Of a DNA stretch of 64,000 nt, positions 45,654 through 54,798 are shown piece after piece. The translations under genes were made by a program, and so were the position numbers. How positions within the stretch are numbered: the stretch's first letter is position 1; each line of letters starts with the position of its first letter. The notes below the pieces were generated by a model that was given only the letters and a program-made list of their open reading frames with translations, was not told the origin of the DNA and ran no database searches. The stretch is from Pseudomonas sp. HOU2 (GTDB lineage: Bacteria > Pseudomonadota > Gammaproteobacteria > Pseudomonadales > Pseudomonadaceae). The DNA lies in the NCBI RefSeq assembly GCF_040729435.1, contig NZ_CP160398.1:4693001-4757000 (forward strand), written 5' to 3'.

Positions 45654-45820
45654 GGAAATCCTTGGGTTTGGCCCGGCAGGTTGGGTGATTTGACGCTACT
45701 GTTGGGTGGGCAGCAGGTGCCTGTACCGGGCCTGAATAAAATCAAGTTTATCCGGGCTGTGTCGTGACAGGCGTCAAGCAGCGGGGTTTAATGAGCAAAT
45801 GTACTTTTGGAGTTGATGCT

Positions 45821-46285
45821 ATGCGTAAGTCTGTTCTGCTGGTTGCTTCCTTTTCCACGATGGCGATGTTGCTGACCGGCTGCCAGTCGAGCCTGACCGG
45901 TGACTCCTATTCCCGTGACGAAGCGCGTCGTGTGCAGACGATTCGCATGGGCACCATCGAATCCCTGCGTCCGGTGAAAATCGAAGGCACCAAGACCCCG
46001 ATCGGCGGCGCTGCTGGCGCAGTGGTTGGCGGTGTCGGCGGCAGCGCCATCGGTGGCGGCAAGGGCAGCATCGTTGCGGCGGTCATCGGCGCCGTGGCCG
46101 GTGGCCTGATCGGTTCGGCCACCGAAGAAGGCCTGACCCGTACCCAGGGCGTGGAAATCACCGTGCGCGAAGACGACGGCAGCATGCGCGCCTACGTGCA
46201 ACAGGTTCAGGAAAACGAAGTGTTCCGTGTTGGTGAGCGCGTGCGCATCTCCACCGTCGGTGGCACCAGCCGCGTTTCGCACTAA
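45821..46285 (+). CDS. Glycine-zipper outer membrane lipoprotein (SlyB/PcpY-like)
   Basis: The 154-residue lipoprotein has lipobox LTGC (about Cys19), then a glycine-zipper 2TM domain (GGAAGAVVGGVGGSAIGGGKGS followed by VIGAVAGGLIGSATEEG) and a C-terminal beta region (VEITVREDDGSMRAYVQQ). SlyB-like proteins stabilise the outer membrane. The ATG at 45821 begins a typical lipoprotein signal; the longer frame does not. Confidence 0.87.
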   Translation: MRKSVLLVASFSTMAMLLTGCQSSLTGDSYSRDEARRVQTIRMGTIESLRPVKIEGTKTPIGGAAGAVVGGVGGSAIGGGKGSIVAAVIGAVAGGLIGSATEEGLTRTQGVEITVREDDGSMRAYVQQVQENEVFRVGERVRISTVGGTSRVSH

Positions 46286-46308
46286 GCGGAAACGAGCGGT
46301 AAAAGAAA

Positions 46309-46338
46309 AACCCCGATCAGGTGACTGGTCGGGGTTTT
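46309..46338 (+). terminator. Terminator after the SlyB-like gene
   Basis: AACCCCGATCAG and CTGGTCGGGGTT pair around GTGA, then TTTTG. The A-run before it would also allow use by the convergent immunity gene. Confidence 0.85.
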
Positions 46339-46360
46339 TTGTTTGTTTCAATTCGCCCGC

Positions 46361-46612
46361 TCAATGCTGGGCACAGGTGCCCATGAAATACTCCAGCCCC
46401 TTCGGGAAGCTGACGTTCAGAAGGACTTCCAATGCACTTACTTGATCCGGGCTCAATAACAACTCCCCAGGCTCCATTTCGTTAAGCGGCTTGGATTCAA
46501 TGAGCTGAGCGACTTTTTCATTCATTTCGCTATCGTTGATATCCATTTCAAACTGTAGCGAGCTGTCTTGGATTTCGTCAGGATAAAATCCGGTTATTGA
46601 AAGGTAACGCAT
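46361..46612 (-). CDS. Candidate immunity protein of the E3-type toxin
   Basis: The 83-residue acidic protein (MRYLSITGFYPDEIQDSSLQ...) lies 11 bases after the toxin stop on the same strand. Size and charge fit colicin/pyocin immunity proteins (E3 immunity is about 85 residues), though no clear sequence match to Im3 is visible. The base composition is lower in GC than neighbouring genes, suggesting acquisition. Role assigned from position. Confidence 0.6.
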   Translation of the reverse strand: MRYLSITGFYPDEIQDSSLQFEMDINDSEMNEKVAQLIESKPLNEMEPGELLLSPDQVSALEVLLNVSFPKGLEYFMGTCAQH

Positions 46613-46623
46613 GTTTTAGTCCC

Positions 46624-47817
46624 TTAATTTCTAGAGGTTCTTCTATCCGGCTCGGCGGGCCCGGTTTGTTCACCAGTAATATGATTGAACTCACCCAAAT
46701 GAGTGGTTCCCAATTTGTCGTATTTTTCTACAGCATTGCTTTTGTAATCCCATTCATAGATCCGACCTTTGCGGTCTACCCAGCGTGCTCGCCGCTTTCC
46801 TCCACCCTGAACCGATGACTTGGACTTCACTCTCACTGCATCAGGAAACGCAGGTAGCGTCTTTGGGTGGTCGTAGTAGGCATGGTCGCGAGCTCGACTG
46901 AGCACAATGTAAACCGGCTTAACCCCAGAATCCGCCGGAAACACCAGAATGAAATCCCGATACTCCGGCGGATAAACCGGGTTCACCAGAATCCCGTTCG
47001 CCGCTTTCGTCGGTGGGTACACCCAAATATGCGGTGCCTGCGGAGCGGCCTCCAGCGCGGGGATGCCGAGGATGTCGGAGCCGTCCACGGCGGGCGTCCA
47101 GATCAGTTCGATGCCTTCGCCGAGGTCTGCGACAAAGCGGTTATCACGTGCGGTGAACTGCGCGACATCGACCATTTCCCAGTCGCGATTCTTGCCGGTG
47201 TAGAAGCCATAACCCTTGAGGCTGCCGTCGGCCTGTTGTTCGACATGTAGGCGCACGCGGGTTCGAGCCTGTTTGAGGGCGAGCAACTGGTCTTCGGTGT
47301 AGAGGGCGCTGTCGCCCAGGTTCGATGGCATGAGCAACGCCACCAGCCCGACCAAAGGGGTCACAACGGCGGCGGAAGCGATGGCGGGCAATGCCTTGAA
47401 CACCTCACCCGCAAGGGCGAAGGTGCCCAGGCCTGCCGGGATGGCAGTGCCGCTGATTTTCTTGAGTGGAACGCCGCCGCTGTCATCGGCTTCACGGCCG
47501 CCGAGCAGGACCAGATCTCCGTAATCTTTCAGGCTGTCGGTCGGCACCATCCCCGAAGGATTCGCGTAATCGATGATCGCGTCCGGCAACTTGCAGGACT
47601 TGGCGAACACGCACCCGGCGCGTACGGGATCAGGCTTTTTCGCCGCAACCTCTCGGCTGCGCTCGAAGGCCTCCTGCCGCGCCAGCATGGCGTCGTAAGC
47701 GTTCTGCCGGGCGTCGCGCTCGGCCAGTTCAGTGGCCGTCATGTAGCGCCAGGTGACGTGATGACCGTCGCCCGCCGGCGGGTTGGGGACCCGGGGAATG
47801 TCCTTGTTGCGAGCCAC
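46624..47817 (-). CDS. S-type pyocin/colicin E3-like rRNase toxin, short form
   Basis: The 397-residue protein has a pyocin-S central domain (residues about 190-310: GIELIWTPAVDG ... YRDFILVFPADSGVKPVYIVLSR). A C-terminal 16S rRNase domain like colicin E3 follows (from about 336: QGGGKRRARW, then RIYEWD). By alignment with E3, D357, E364, H373 and R392 match catalytic-region residues D510, E517, H526 and R545, but the general acid/base H513 is Ser360. The N-terminal part is only about 190 residues, with an Ala/Gly hydrophobic stretch (108-148) and no visible receptor or TonB box. Confidence 0.8.
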   Translation of the reverse strand: MARNKDIPRVPNPPAGDGHHVTWRYMTATELAERDARQNAYDAMLARQEAFERSREVAAKKPDPVRAGCVFAKSCKLPDAIIDYANPSGMVPTDSLKDYGDLVLLGGREADDSGGVPLKKISGTAIPAGLGTFALAGEVFKALPAIASAAVVTPLVGLVALLMPSNLGDSALYTEDQLLALKQARTRVRLHVEQQADGSLKGYGFYTGKNRDWEMVDVAQFTARDNRFVADLGEGIELIWTPAVDGSDILGIPALEAAPQAPHIWVYPPTKAANGILVNPVYPPEYRDFILVFPADSGVKPVYIVLSRARDHAYYDHPKTLPAFPDAVRVKSKSSVQGGGKRRARWVDRKGRIYEWDYKSNAVEKYDKLGTTHLGEFNHITGEQTGPAEPDRRTSRN

Positions 47818-48154
47818 TGAGCGTCCTTTCGTTCATCCATCGACAGGCCCTCGAAAGGGCTGTGCGACGTTAACGAAGCGGACAAATGCTGGCTGTAGGA
47901 CGGATCTTTGATTAAGTGCGGATTGTTCGCTATTTGTCTGTCAGGGGGGCGAGCAGGCCGCTTCAGTTCAAAGAACGGGGAGATGGGTTCTGCGCAATTA
48001 CTGCAAAAGCCTGATACTTATTTGCCCCAAAACCTGGCAGTTGGTGGATGAATTGAGCCTCAGCTGTATCTGTGAGCCTTGCCGGTTTTTTCCTATGCTG
48101 GGGGACTGAGCCTGTGACAAGGCTACTCCTGCCCGACTCAACGAGAGCATGACC
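47818..48154. other. Gene-free gap upstream of toxin and cysteine-synthase-like gene
   Basis: Divergent promoter region of 337 bases. I see no RNA gene, LexA box or REP element. A small hairpin (CCCTCGAAAGGG, 47847-47858) lies close to the toxin start. Confidence 0.5.
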
Positions 48155-49249
48155 ATGAGCGACAACCGACAGTGGGCCCGTGAAGCCATCCGCATCATCG
48201 AAGCGGACTTCCAGCGCAGCGCCGACACCCATCTGATCCCCTTGCCGCTGCCGGGTTTTGCGGGCATCGAGTTGTATTTCAAGGATGAGTCGAGCCATCC
48301 CACCGGCAGCCTCAAGCATCGCCTGGCGCGGTCGCTGTTCCTGTATGCGTTGTGTAACGGCTGGCTCAAACCCGGCGCACCGGTGATCGAGGCGTCCAGC
48401 GGTTCGACGGCGATTTCCGAGGCGTACTTTGCGCGCATGCTCGGTTTGCCGTTTATTGCGGTGATGCCGGCGACCACCTCGAAAGAGAAGATTGCGCAGA
48501 TCGCCTTCTACGGTGGCCAGAGCCATCTGGTGAAGGATCCGACGCAGATTTACGCCGAATCCGAACGTCTGGCCCGCGAGCATGGCGGGCACTTCATCGA
48601 CCAGTTCACCTACGCCGAGCGGGCCACCGACTGGCGGGCGAACAACAACATCGCCGAGTCGATCTTTCAGCAGATGCGTTTCGAGAAGCACCCGGAACCG
48701 AGCTGGCTGATTTCCAGCCCCGGCACCGGCGGCACCACCGCGACCCTGGGTCGTTACGTGCGTTATCGCCAGCATTGCACCCGCGTGTTGTGCGCCGATG
48801 CCGAGCGCTCGGTGTTTTTCGATTACTACCAGACGGGCGACGCCAGTCTGCGTCTGGACTGCGGTTCACGGATCGAAGGCATCGGCCGGCCACGGGTCGA
48901 GGCCTCATTTCTGCCGAAGGTGATCGATGCGATGGTCAAGGTGCCGGACGCCTTGTCGCTGGCGGCCATGCATTATCTGGCACAGCGTCTGGGCCGGCAT
49001 GTCGGCGGGTCGAGCGGCACCAACCTGATCGGCGCGCTGATGGCGGCGCAACAGATGACAGCGGCAGGGGAGTCGGGGTCGATCGTGGCGATTCTGTGCG
49101 ATGGCGGCGAGCGTTATGCCGACACCTATTACGATCAAGACTGGCTAAAGGCGCAGGGCTATGAGCTGGAGGGGTTGATTGCGGCGGTGGCGGCGAGTGC
49201 CGAACGGGGTGAGCCGCTGCCAACCACAGTGCTGCGCGCGAATATCTGA
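48155..49249 (+). CDS. PLP-dependent cysteine synthase-family enzyme (possible cysteine desulfhydrase)
   Basis: The 364-residue fold-type II PLP enzyme has the lysine in [12 protein letters not shown] (Schiff base K) and substrate loop [13 protein letters not shown]. The phosphate-binding Gly loop is [13 protein letters not shown], and C-terminal [12 protein letters not shown] is present. It differs from CysK/CysM in the substrate loop (SSGST where CysK has TSGNT) and resembles Cds1-like desulfhydrases. The ATG at 48155 is favoured over 48149 by spacing from CGAGAG. The substrate is not settled. Confidence 0.78.
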   Translation: MSDNRQWAREAIRIIEADFQRSADTHLIPLPLPGFAGIELYFKDESSHPTGSLKHRLARSLFLYALCNGWLKPGAPVIEASSGSTAISEAYFARMLGLPFIAVMPATTSKEKIAQIAFYGGQSHLVKDPTQIYAESERLAREHGGHFIDQFTYAERATDWRANNNIAESIFQQMRFEKHPEPSWLISSPGTGGTTATLGRYVRYRQHCTRVLCADAERSVFFDYYQTGDASLRLDCGSRIEGIGRPRVEASFLPKVIDAMVKVPDALSLAAMHYLAQRLGRHVGGSSGTNLIGALMAAQQMTAAGESGSIVAILCDGGERYADTYYDQDWLKAQGYELEGLIAAVAASAERGEPLPTTVLRANI

Positions 49250-49263
49250 TACACCGAAAACCA

Positions 49264-49356
49264 CTGTGGGAGCTGGCTTGCCAGCGATAGCGGATTGTCA
49301 GTCAACATCAATGTCGAATCTGAGTCCGTCATCGCTGGCAAGCCAGCTCCCACAGG
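49264..49356. repeat. REPIN, CTGTGGGAGCTGGCTTGC class
   Basis: CTGTGGGAGCTGGCTTGCCA and its complement flank about 50 bases, between convergent genes. Confidence 0.85.
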
Positions 49357-49382
49357 GTTGGGCGTTTTGCAGATTTGGCTGA

Positions 49383-50996
49383 TCAGGCTTCCAGACCGAG
49401 AATGTCGCGCGCCACGGCCTCGGCAATCCGAATCCCGTCGACCCCCGCCGACAGAATCCCGCCGGCATAACCCGCGCCTTCACCGGCCGGGAACAGACCT
49501 TTGACGTTCATGCTCTGCAGCGACTCGTTACGCGTAATGCGCAGCGGCGACGAGGTGCGGGTTTCGATCCCGGTCAACACCGCGTCGTGCAGCGAGTAGC
49601 CGCGAATCTGCTTCTCGAACGCCGGCAACGCTTCACGAATCGCTTCGATGGCAAAGTCCGGCAGCGCCAGGGCCAAATCGCCCAGGGCCACTCCCGGTTT
49701 GTACGACGGCTCGACTTCGCCCAGTTCGGTCGACGGGGTGCCGTTGATGAAGTCGCCGACCAATTGCGCCGGGGCCTTGTAGTCGCTGCCGCCGAGGATG
49801 AACGCGTGGGATTCCAGACGCTCCTGCAACTCGATACCGGCCAGCGGGCCGCCCGGGTAATCGACTTCCGGGGTGATGCCGACGACGATCCCGGAGTTGG
49901 CGTTGCGCTCGTTACGCGAGTACTGGCTCATGCCGTTGGTGACCACGCGGTTCGGCTCGGAGGTCGCTGCAACCACGGTGCCGCCCGGGCACATGCAGAA
50001 GCTGTAGACCGAACGACCGTTCTTGGCGTGGTGCACCAGTTTGTAGTCGGCGGCGCCCAGCTTCGGGTGGCCGGCGTACTTGCCCAGCCGCGCACGGTCG
50101 ATCAGCGATTGCGGGTGCTCGATGCGGAAACCCACCGAGAACGGCTTGGCTTCCATGAACACGCCACGGCTGTGGAGCATGCGGAAGGTGTCGCGGGCGC
50201 TGTGGCCGAGGGCCAGAACCACGTGTTTCGAATGCAGGGTTTCGCCGCTCGCCAGTTCGACGCCGACCAGTTGACCGTCTTCGATCAGCACGTCGGTGAC
50301 GCGTTCCTGGAAGCGTACTTCGCCGCCCAGGGCGCGGATCTCTTCACGCATGGTCTCGACCATGCCGGTCAGACGGAACGTACCGATGTGCGGTTTGCTG
50401 ACGTAGAGGATTTCTTCCGGCGCACCGGCCTTGACGAATTCGTGCAGGACTTTGCGACCGAGGAACTTCGGATCCTTGATCTGGCTGTACAGCTTGCCGT
50501 CGGAGAACGTGCCCGCGCCGCCTTCGCCGAACTGCACGTTGGACTCGGGGTTGAGCACGCTTTTACGCCACAGGCCCCAAGTGTCCTTGGTGCGCTGACG
50601 CACTTCGGTGCCGCGTTCGAGGATGATCGGCTTGAAGCCCATCTGCGCCAGCAACAGGCCGGCGAAAATCCCGCACGGGCCGAAACCGACCACGATCGGG
50701 CGCTGGCTCAGGTCGCTCGGCGCCTGACCAACGAATTTGTAGCTGACATCCGGCGCCACGTTGACGTTACGGTCGTCGGCGAACTTGCCCAGCACCTTGG
50801 CCTCGTCGCGCACGTTGAGGTCGATGGTGTAGATGAAGCACAGTTCGGAGGACTTTTTTCGCGCGTCGTAGCTGCGCTTGAACAAGGTGAAATCGAGCAA
50901 ATCATCGCTGGCGATGCCCAGGCGCTGCACGATGGCGGCACGCAGGTCTTCTTCGGGATGGTCGATTGGCAGCTTGAGTTCGGTGATTCGTAACAT
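49383..50996 (-). CDS. FAD-dependent oxidoreductase, HI0933/YhiN-like with N-terminal extension
   Basis: The 537-residue flavoprotein has an N-terminal ferredoxin-like domain (1-90), a dinucleotide-binding loop VVGFGPCGIFAGLLLAQMG (about 101-120) and a second FAD contact in VVLALGHSARDTF. The C-terminal FAD segment is GLFPAGEGAGYAGGILSAGVDG. It matches a conserved bacterial NAD(P)/FAD-dependent family of unknown substrate. The ATG at 50996 begins conserved sequence MLRITELKLPIDH; ten further codons upstream are open. Confidence 0.87.
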   Translation of the reverse strand: MLRITELKLPIDHPEEDLRAAIVQRLGIASDDLLDFTLFKRSYDARKKSSELCFIYTIDLNVRDEAKVLGKFADDRNVNVAPDVSYKFVGQAPSDLSQRPIVVGFGPCGIFAGLLLAQMGFKPIILERGTEVRQRTKDTWGLWRKSVLNPESNVQFGEGGAGTFSDGKLYSQIKDPKFLGRKVLHEFVKAGAPEEILYVSKPHIGTFRLTGMVETMREEIRALGGEVRFQERVTDVLIEDGQLVGVELASGETLHSKHVVLALGHSARDTFRMLHSRGVFMEAKPFSVGFRIEHPQSLIDRARLGKYAGHPKLGAADYKLVHHAKNGRSVYSFCMCPGGTVVAATSEPNRVVTNGMSQYSRNERNANSGIVVGITPEVDYPGGPLAGIELQERLESHAFILGGSDYKAPAQLVGDFINGTPSTELGEVEPSYKPGVALGDLALALPDFAIEAIREALPAFEKQIRGYSLHDAVLTGIETRTSSPLRITRNESLQSMNVKGLFPAGEGAGYAGGILSAGVDGIRIAEAVARDILGLEA

Positions 50997-51093
50997 GGCG
51001 AGGATCCGGATTCGCGGGGCGCACAACTGCGCCAGGGCGTTTGAAGGCCGCGATTATAAGCCGCAAAGGCCGGATCCGGTGAGGCTAAAACGC

Positions 51094-51747
51094 TCAGTCG
51101 TTACGCGATCCGCCGAAATACCCGCAACCACGCTCGACCTTGCCGTCGATGCGCAGTTCGGCGCTCATGTGCTGCACGCTGCCGGTGCTGCTGTCGACAC
51201 AGCGTTGCGGCGCGACCCACAACTCGATGTGCTGGTTGTTGGCTTCACTGCTGAGGTTGAAGCGGCCGTCGCCCAATTGCTCTTCGACATAAGGCACCGC
51301 CAGTGCCGGCTGGCCTTCGCGGTCGATGACCATGCCCTTGCCGCTGACTTTGACGTTCCACTCGGGCCCGTGGCCGGCGGCACGCAGGATCAACAGCTTG
51401 AAATTCGGGTCATCGCAGGCGGTGCCGGAACGCTCGACGCGATACAGCTGGCCGAGGTCGAGGCGGTCGCCGACAAGCTTGCCGCGCACATCGGCAAACA
51501 GTTTGCCCTGCTGATCGGCGAGGGTCGCGGCCTCTTGCAGCACGCTGGTGCCGCCGATGTCGTTGACCACGTACTGACGCTGTTCGCCACACGGCTGGAA
51601 CACCAGTTTGCCGTCGGCTGCCGTCAACTGCCCTTGCATCCGGGTCTGCCCGACGTGGGACGCGCTTTCACGCGGGCCATCGAGCAATTGGCAGGCGGCG
51701 AACAACGGCAGCAGGGCAACAACGATCAACGAACGGGCAACACGCAT
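51094..51747 (-). CDS. COG3650-type lipoprotein
   Basis: The 217-residue lipoprotein (signal MRVARSLIVVALLPLFAAC) shows a duplicated beta-rich pattern. LVFQPCGEQRQYVVND in the first half resembles the META/COG3650 proteins, and WNVKVSGKGMVIDREG lies in the second half. Four mature cysteines (QPCGE, TACDD, QRCVD, RGCGYF) may form two disulfides. Role unknown. The start at 51747 is chosen for the lipobox; six codons upstream are open. Confidence 0.78.
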   Translation of the reverse strand: MRVARSLIVVALLPLFAACQLLDGPRESASHVGQTRMQGQLTAADGKLVFQPCGEQRQYVVNDIGGTSVLQEAATLADQQGKLFADVRGKLVGDRLDLGQLYRVERSGTACDDPNFKLLILRAAGHGPEWNVKVSGKGMVIDREGQPALAVPYVEEQLGDGRFNLSSEANNQHIELWVAPQRCVDSSTGSVQHMSAELRIDGKVERGCGYFGGSRND

Positions 51748-51806
51748 CTTCGGCTCTCCAGACAAGTGCCGCCACGTTACGCAGGCTGACCGTTGATCAC
51801 AAGGGT

Positions 51807-52406
51807 TTAGCCCACGTGAAAGGTCTGACCGGTTTGCAGGCCTTCGACACTTTTCGCGTAGGCCAATGCCACATCGGCTGCCGGAACCGGCTTGTAGCCA
51901 CGGAAGTACGGGGCATAGCTGCCCATGGCTTCCAGCAGCACGGTCGGGCTGATCGAGTTCACCCTCAGACCGCGCGGCAGTTCAATGGCAGCGGCTTTGA
52001 CGAAGCTGTCCAGCGCACCGTTGACCAGTGCCGCCGAGGCGCCGGTACGGATCGGGTCGTGGCTGAGCACGCCGGTGGTGAAGGTGAACGAGGCACCGTC
52101 GTTGGCGTATTCGCGGCCGATCAGCAGCAGGTTGACCTGGCCCATCAGCTTGTCTTTCAGGCCCAGGGCAAAGCTGTCAGCGTTCATCTCGCCGAGTGGG
52201 GCGAAGGTCACGTTACCGGCGGCGCAGATCAGCGCGTCGAACTTGCCGGTCTGCTCGAACAGCTTGCGAATCGATGCGCTGTCGCTGATGTCCACCTGGA
52301 AGTCGCCGCTGCTGCGACCGATGCGAATCACGTCGTGACGCTGGCTCAGCTCTTTATCCACGGCTGAACCAATGGTGCCGGCGGCACCGATCAACAGAAT
52401 CTTCAT
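51807..52406 (-). CDS. Short-chain dehydrogenase-like protein without YxxxK
   Basis: The 199-residue SDR-fold protein has the cofactor loop GAAGTIGSAV (residues 7-16) and DALICAAGNVTFAPLGE in place of the NNAG motif. Where the catalytic Tyr-x-x-x-Lys is expected the sequence reads AALVNGALDSFVKAAA, lacking Tyr. This short variant is a recurring SDR subgroup. It is divergent from the LysR gene, which probably controls it. Substrate unknown. Confidence 0.83.
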   Translation of the reverse strand: MKILLIGAAGTIGSAVDKELSQRHDVIRIGRSSGDFQVDISDSASIRKLFEQTGKFDALICAAGNVTFAPLGEMNADSFALGLKDKLMGQVNLLLIGREYANDGASFTFTTGVLSHDPIRTGASAALVNGALDSFVKAAAIELPRGLRVNSISPTVLLEAMGSYAPYFRGYKPVPAADVALAYAKSVEGLQTGQTFHVG

Positions 52407-52509
52407 GGGCTGTTCCTCAATGAGTTGAATGAGGTTTCAGTCTAGAGTGGTTTTTTCTGTGGATAAGCGCACTAATAGGCAACCTTTGGTTTTCAAATGG
52501 AAACAATCC

Positions 52510-53424
52510 ATGAGCGAAATGGATGATCTGGCGGCGTTCGCGGTGTTGATCGAGGCCGGCAGTTTTACCCTGGCGGCGCAGCAACTGGGTTGCAGCAAGG
52601 GCCAGTTGTCAAAACGCATCAGTCAGTTGGAAGCGCAGTTTTCCGTGGTGCTGCTGCAGCGCACGACGCGCCGTTTGAGCCTGACAGCGGCGGGCGCCGC
52701 ATTGTTGCCGCAAGCCCAGGCGCTGGTGGTGCAGGTGGAGCGGGCACGTCAGGCGCTGGCGCGTTTGAAAGACGACATGGCCGGGCCGGTGCGGATGACA
52801 GTGCCGGTGTCACTGGGCGAAACGTTTTTCGATGGCTTGCTGCTGGAGTTCTCGCACAAGTATCCCGAAGTACAGATCGAGCTGGAACTGAACAACAACT
52901 ATCGCGACCTGTCACGCGATGGGTTCGACCTGGCGATTCGCAGCGACGTGGCCAATGATGAGCGCCTGGTGGCCAAACCCTTGCTGGCGTGGCAGGAAAT
53001 GACCTGCGCCAGCCCGGCCTATCTAGAACAGTTCGGCGAACCCCGAACCCCGCAGGATCTGGTCGAACACCGTTGCCTGCTCAACAGCCACTACAGTGGC
53101 CGCGAGGAATGGCTGTATCACCAGCAGCACGAATTGCTGCGGGTGCCGGTGTCGGGACCGTTCGCCAGCAACCATTACAACCTGCTGAAAAAGGCCGCGC
53201 TGGCCGGCGCCGGTATCGCACGGTTGCCGTCGTATCTGCTGCAAACGGAACTGGCTGACGGCCGGTTGCGCTGGCTGCTGCGCGATTTTCAGACACGGCG
53301 GATGCCGATGTACCTGGTGCACCCGTATCAGGGTGGATTGCCCAAGCGCACGCAGGTGTTGGCGGATTATCTGATTGGCTGGTTCAAGCGCAGTGGTGAG
53401 GCGCTGGATCGGCTGGCGCATTGA
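52510..53424 (+). CDS. LysR-family transcription regulator
   Basis: The 304-residue protein has an N-terminal winged helix-turn-helix (MSEMDDLAAFAVLIEAGSFT, AAQQLGCSKGQLSKRISQLE) and a substrate-binding domain from about residue 90. It sits divergent from the SDR-like gene with about 100 bases between, the usual layout for a LysR regulator and its target. The ATG at 52510 starts the conserved domain; 27 codons upstream are open but lie in the shared promoter gap. Confidence 0.92.
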   Translation: MSEMDDLAAFAVLIEAGSFTLAAQQLGCSKGQLSKRISQLEAQFSVVLLQRTTRRLSLTAAGAALLPQAQALVVQVERARQALARLKDDMAGPVRMTVPVSLGETFFDGLLLEFSHKYPEVQIELELNNNYRDLSRDGFDLAIRSDVANDERLVAKPLLAWQEMTCASPAYLEQFGEPRTPQDLVEHRCLLNSHYSGREEWLYHQQHELLRVPVSGPFASNHYNLLKKAALAGAGIARLPSYLLQTELADGRLRWLLRDFQTRRMPMYLVHPYQGGLPKRTQVLADYLIGWFKRSGEALDRLAH

Positions 53425-53481
53425 CCACGATGTCTGTGATGCCTGTGATACCCGTGAAATCGGGGATACCCGTGATACACG

Positions 53482-53556
53482 TGTAGGAGCTGCCGAAGGC
53501 TGCGATCTTTTGATCTTGAAAATCAAAAGATCGCAGCCTTCGGCAGCTCCTACAGG
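53482..53556. repeat. REPIN, GATCGCAGCC class, near-perfect hairpin
   Basis: GTAGGAGCTGCCGAAGGCTG and its exact complement with only GATCTTGAAAATC between. A tight 75-base element between convergent genes. The bases just before it (CCCGTGAAATCGGGGATACC and CCGTGATACACG) hold short direct GATACCCGTG-type repeats. Confidence 0.88.
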
Positions 53557-53569
53557 GACATCAGGGACA

Positions 53570-54046
53570 TCAGCGGTTCCAGTACCTGGCGATCAGGTGA
53601 TCAATCGACAATCTGCCCGGCCCGGTCGCCATCAGGTACAGCAATACCGCCGCCCAGGTGCCGTGGGTCGGATAGGCATCGGGGTAGACGAACACCTCGA
53701 TCACCAGCGTCATGCCCAGCAGCGCCAGCGCCGAAAAGCGTGTGGCGAAACCGATCAGGATCAGCACGGGGAAGAAGTGTTCGGCGAACGCCGCCAGGTG
53801 CGCGGCGATTTCCGGTGACAGCAGCGGCACGTGGTATTCGCTATGGAACAACGGGATCGTCGAGTCCGCCAAGCGCGGCCAGCCGAGCTGAAAGGTGCCG
53901 TCGATCAAGTCGATGGCCAACCCCTCGACCTTGGTCTGCCCGGACTTCCAGAACACCGCGGCAATCGAGAACCGCGCGATGAAGGCGATCAGGCTGTGGG
54001 GGATTTTTTCCATGAGTCCGATGGCACGAGTGATGAGGTTGTTCAT
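53570..54046 (-). CDS. DoxX-family membrane protein of the bufferin operon
   Basis: The 158-residue protein has four hydrophobic segments (SLIAFIARFSIAAVFWKSGQTK first), matching DoxX/DUF4395-like small integral proteins. It is last of four co-directional genes, overlapping the DUF2063 gene by 4 bases. DoxX genes commonly end bufferin (DUF2282-DUF692-DUF2063) operons. Its role there is unknown; redox or export help has been suggested by context only. Confidence 0.87.
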   Translation of the reverse strand: MNNLITRAIGLMEKIPHSLIAFIARFSIAAVFWKSGQTKVEGLAIDLIDGTFQLGWPRLADSTIPLFHSEYHVPLLSPEIAAHLAAFAEHFFPVLILIGFATRFSALALLGMTLVIEVFVYPDAYPTHGTWAAVLLYLMATGPGRLSIDHLIARYWNR

Positions 54047-54798
54047 GGCAATACCTTGTTCAGGTCGGTGATGGCGTTGTGGCCGATCAGCAGGGCGAGG
54101 GTCTGCGGCAGATCGAAGGACGGACTGTCTTGCGCCGCGTCCAGTAGCGCTCGGTGATGGAGCAGATGGCGGATGAACACGCTGGCGCCGTGATCGAGGG
54201 CAAAGACCTCGACCTCCAGACCGTTGCGCAGCACCAGTGCGTGTTGCCCTTGATGAATGTCGATGCCGGCCAGCGTCGCGTCTCCTTGATGCGCTGCCCA
54301 GATCGAAACCACCGCACAGGCTGAATCGAGCAGGTGCAGCGAGGGATGCAGGGTGATGTTCAGTTCGGCGAGTGTTTGCGGATCGGCCAGTGCAGCGCTG
54401 ATCTGTTGCGCACTGACCGTCGCGGCATCGGCGGCGTGATAAGCGCGGGTGCGCAAGCGTTCGAGCCGTGCGACATCGGCCAGATACGGTACCTCGGCCG
54501 CCGGTTCGAATGCGTCAATGAAGTCCGCCAGTTCGCCGCCATATCGGCTCATCAGCGGACTGCGCGGTGGCTGCTGCTGGATGAAAATCCCGGCCATGGC
54601 GCGGAAGAATTCCTCGCCGACCAACTGCTGCACCACCGGATAACTGTCGGCCAGCGCGTTGATCAACGAACCTTGCACGTTATTGCGATACACCGAGAAT
54701 CGGCTGGCAGGATCGGCACCGTTGGCGCTGCACAGGCCGGCGGGGCAGGGCAGGCGAGTGTCGAGCAGGGCGGCAGCGAAATCGGCTTGAATGCTCAT
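54043..54798 (-). CDS. bufC: DUF2063 partner protein (BufC-type) of the MNIO enzyme
   Basis: The 251-residue soluble protein has N-terminal DUF2063 ([43 protein letters not shown]) and a C-terminal region of unknown fold. In this RiPP class it is thought to recognise the leader peptide and present it to the DUF692 enzyme. It overlaps both neighbours by 4 bases, so production is coupled to theirs. Confidence 0.87.
   Translation of the reverse strand: MSIQADFAAALLDTRLPCPAGLCSANGADPASRFSVYRNNVQGSLINALADSYPVVQQLVGEEFFRAMAGIFIQQQPPRSPLMSRYGGELADFIDAFEPAAEVPYLADVARLERLRTRAYHAADAATVSAQQISAALADPQTLAELNITLHPSLHLLDSACAVVSIWAAHQGDATLAGIDIHQGQHALVLRNGLEVEVFALDHGASVFIRHLLHHRALLDAAQDSPSFDLPQTLALLIGHNAITDLNKVLP

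Noticed and set aside
46361..47817. Prophage or tailocin location for the toxin pair
   Set aside because: No phage structural, lysis, integrase or regulatory genes are nearby; flanking genes are ordinary housekeeping genes.
47963..48775. 270-codon minus-strand frame
   Set aside because: Antisense to the cysteine-synthase-like gene with no recognisable protein.
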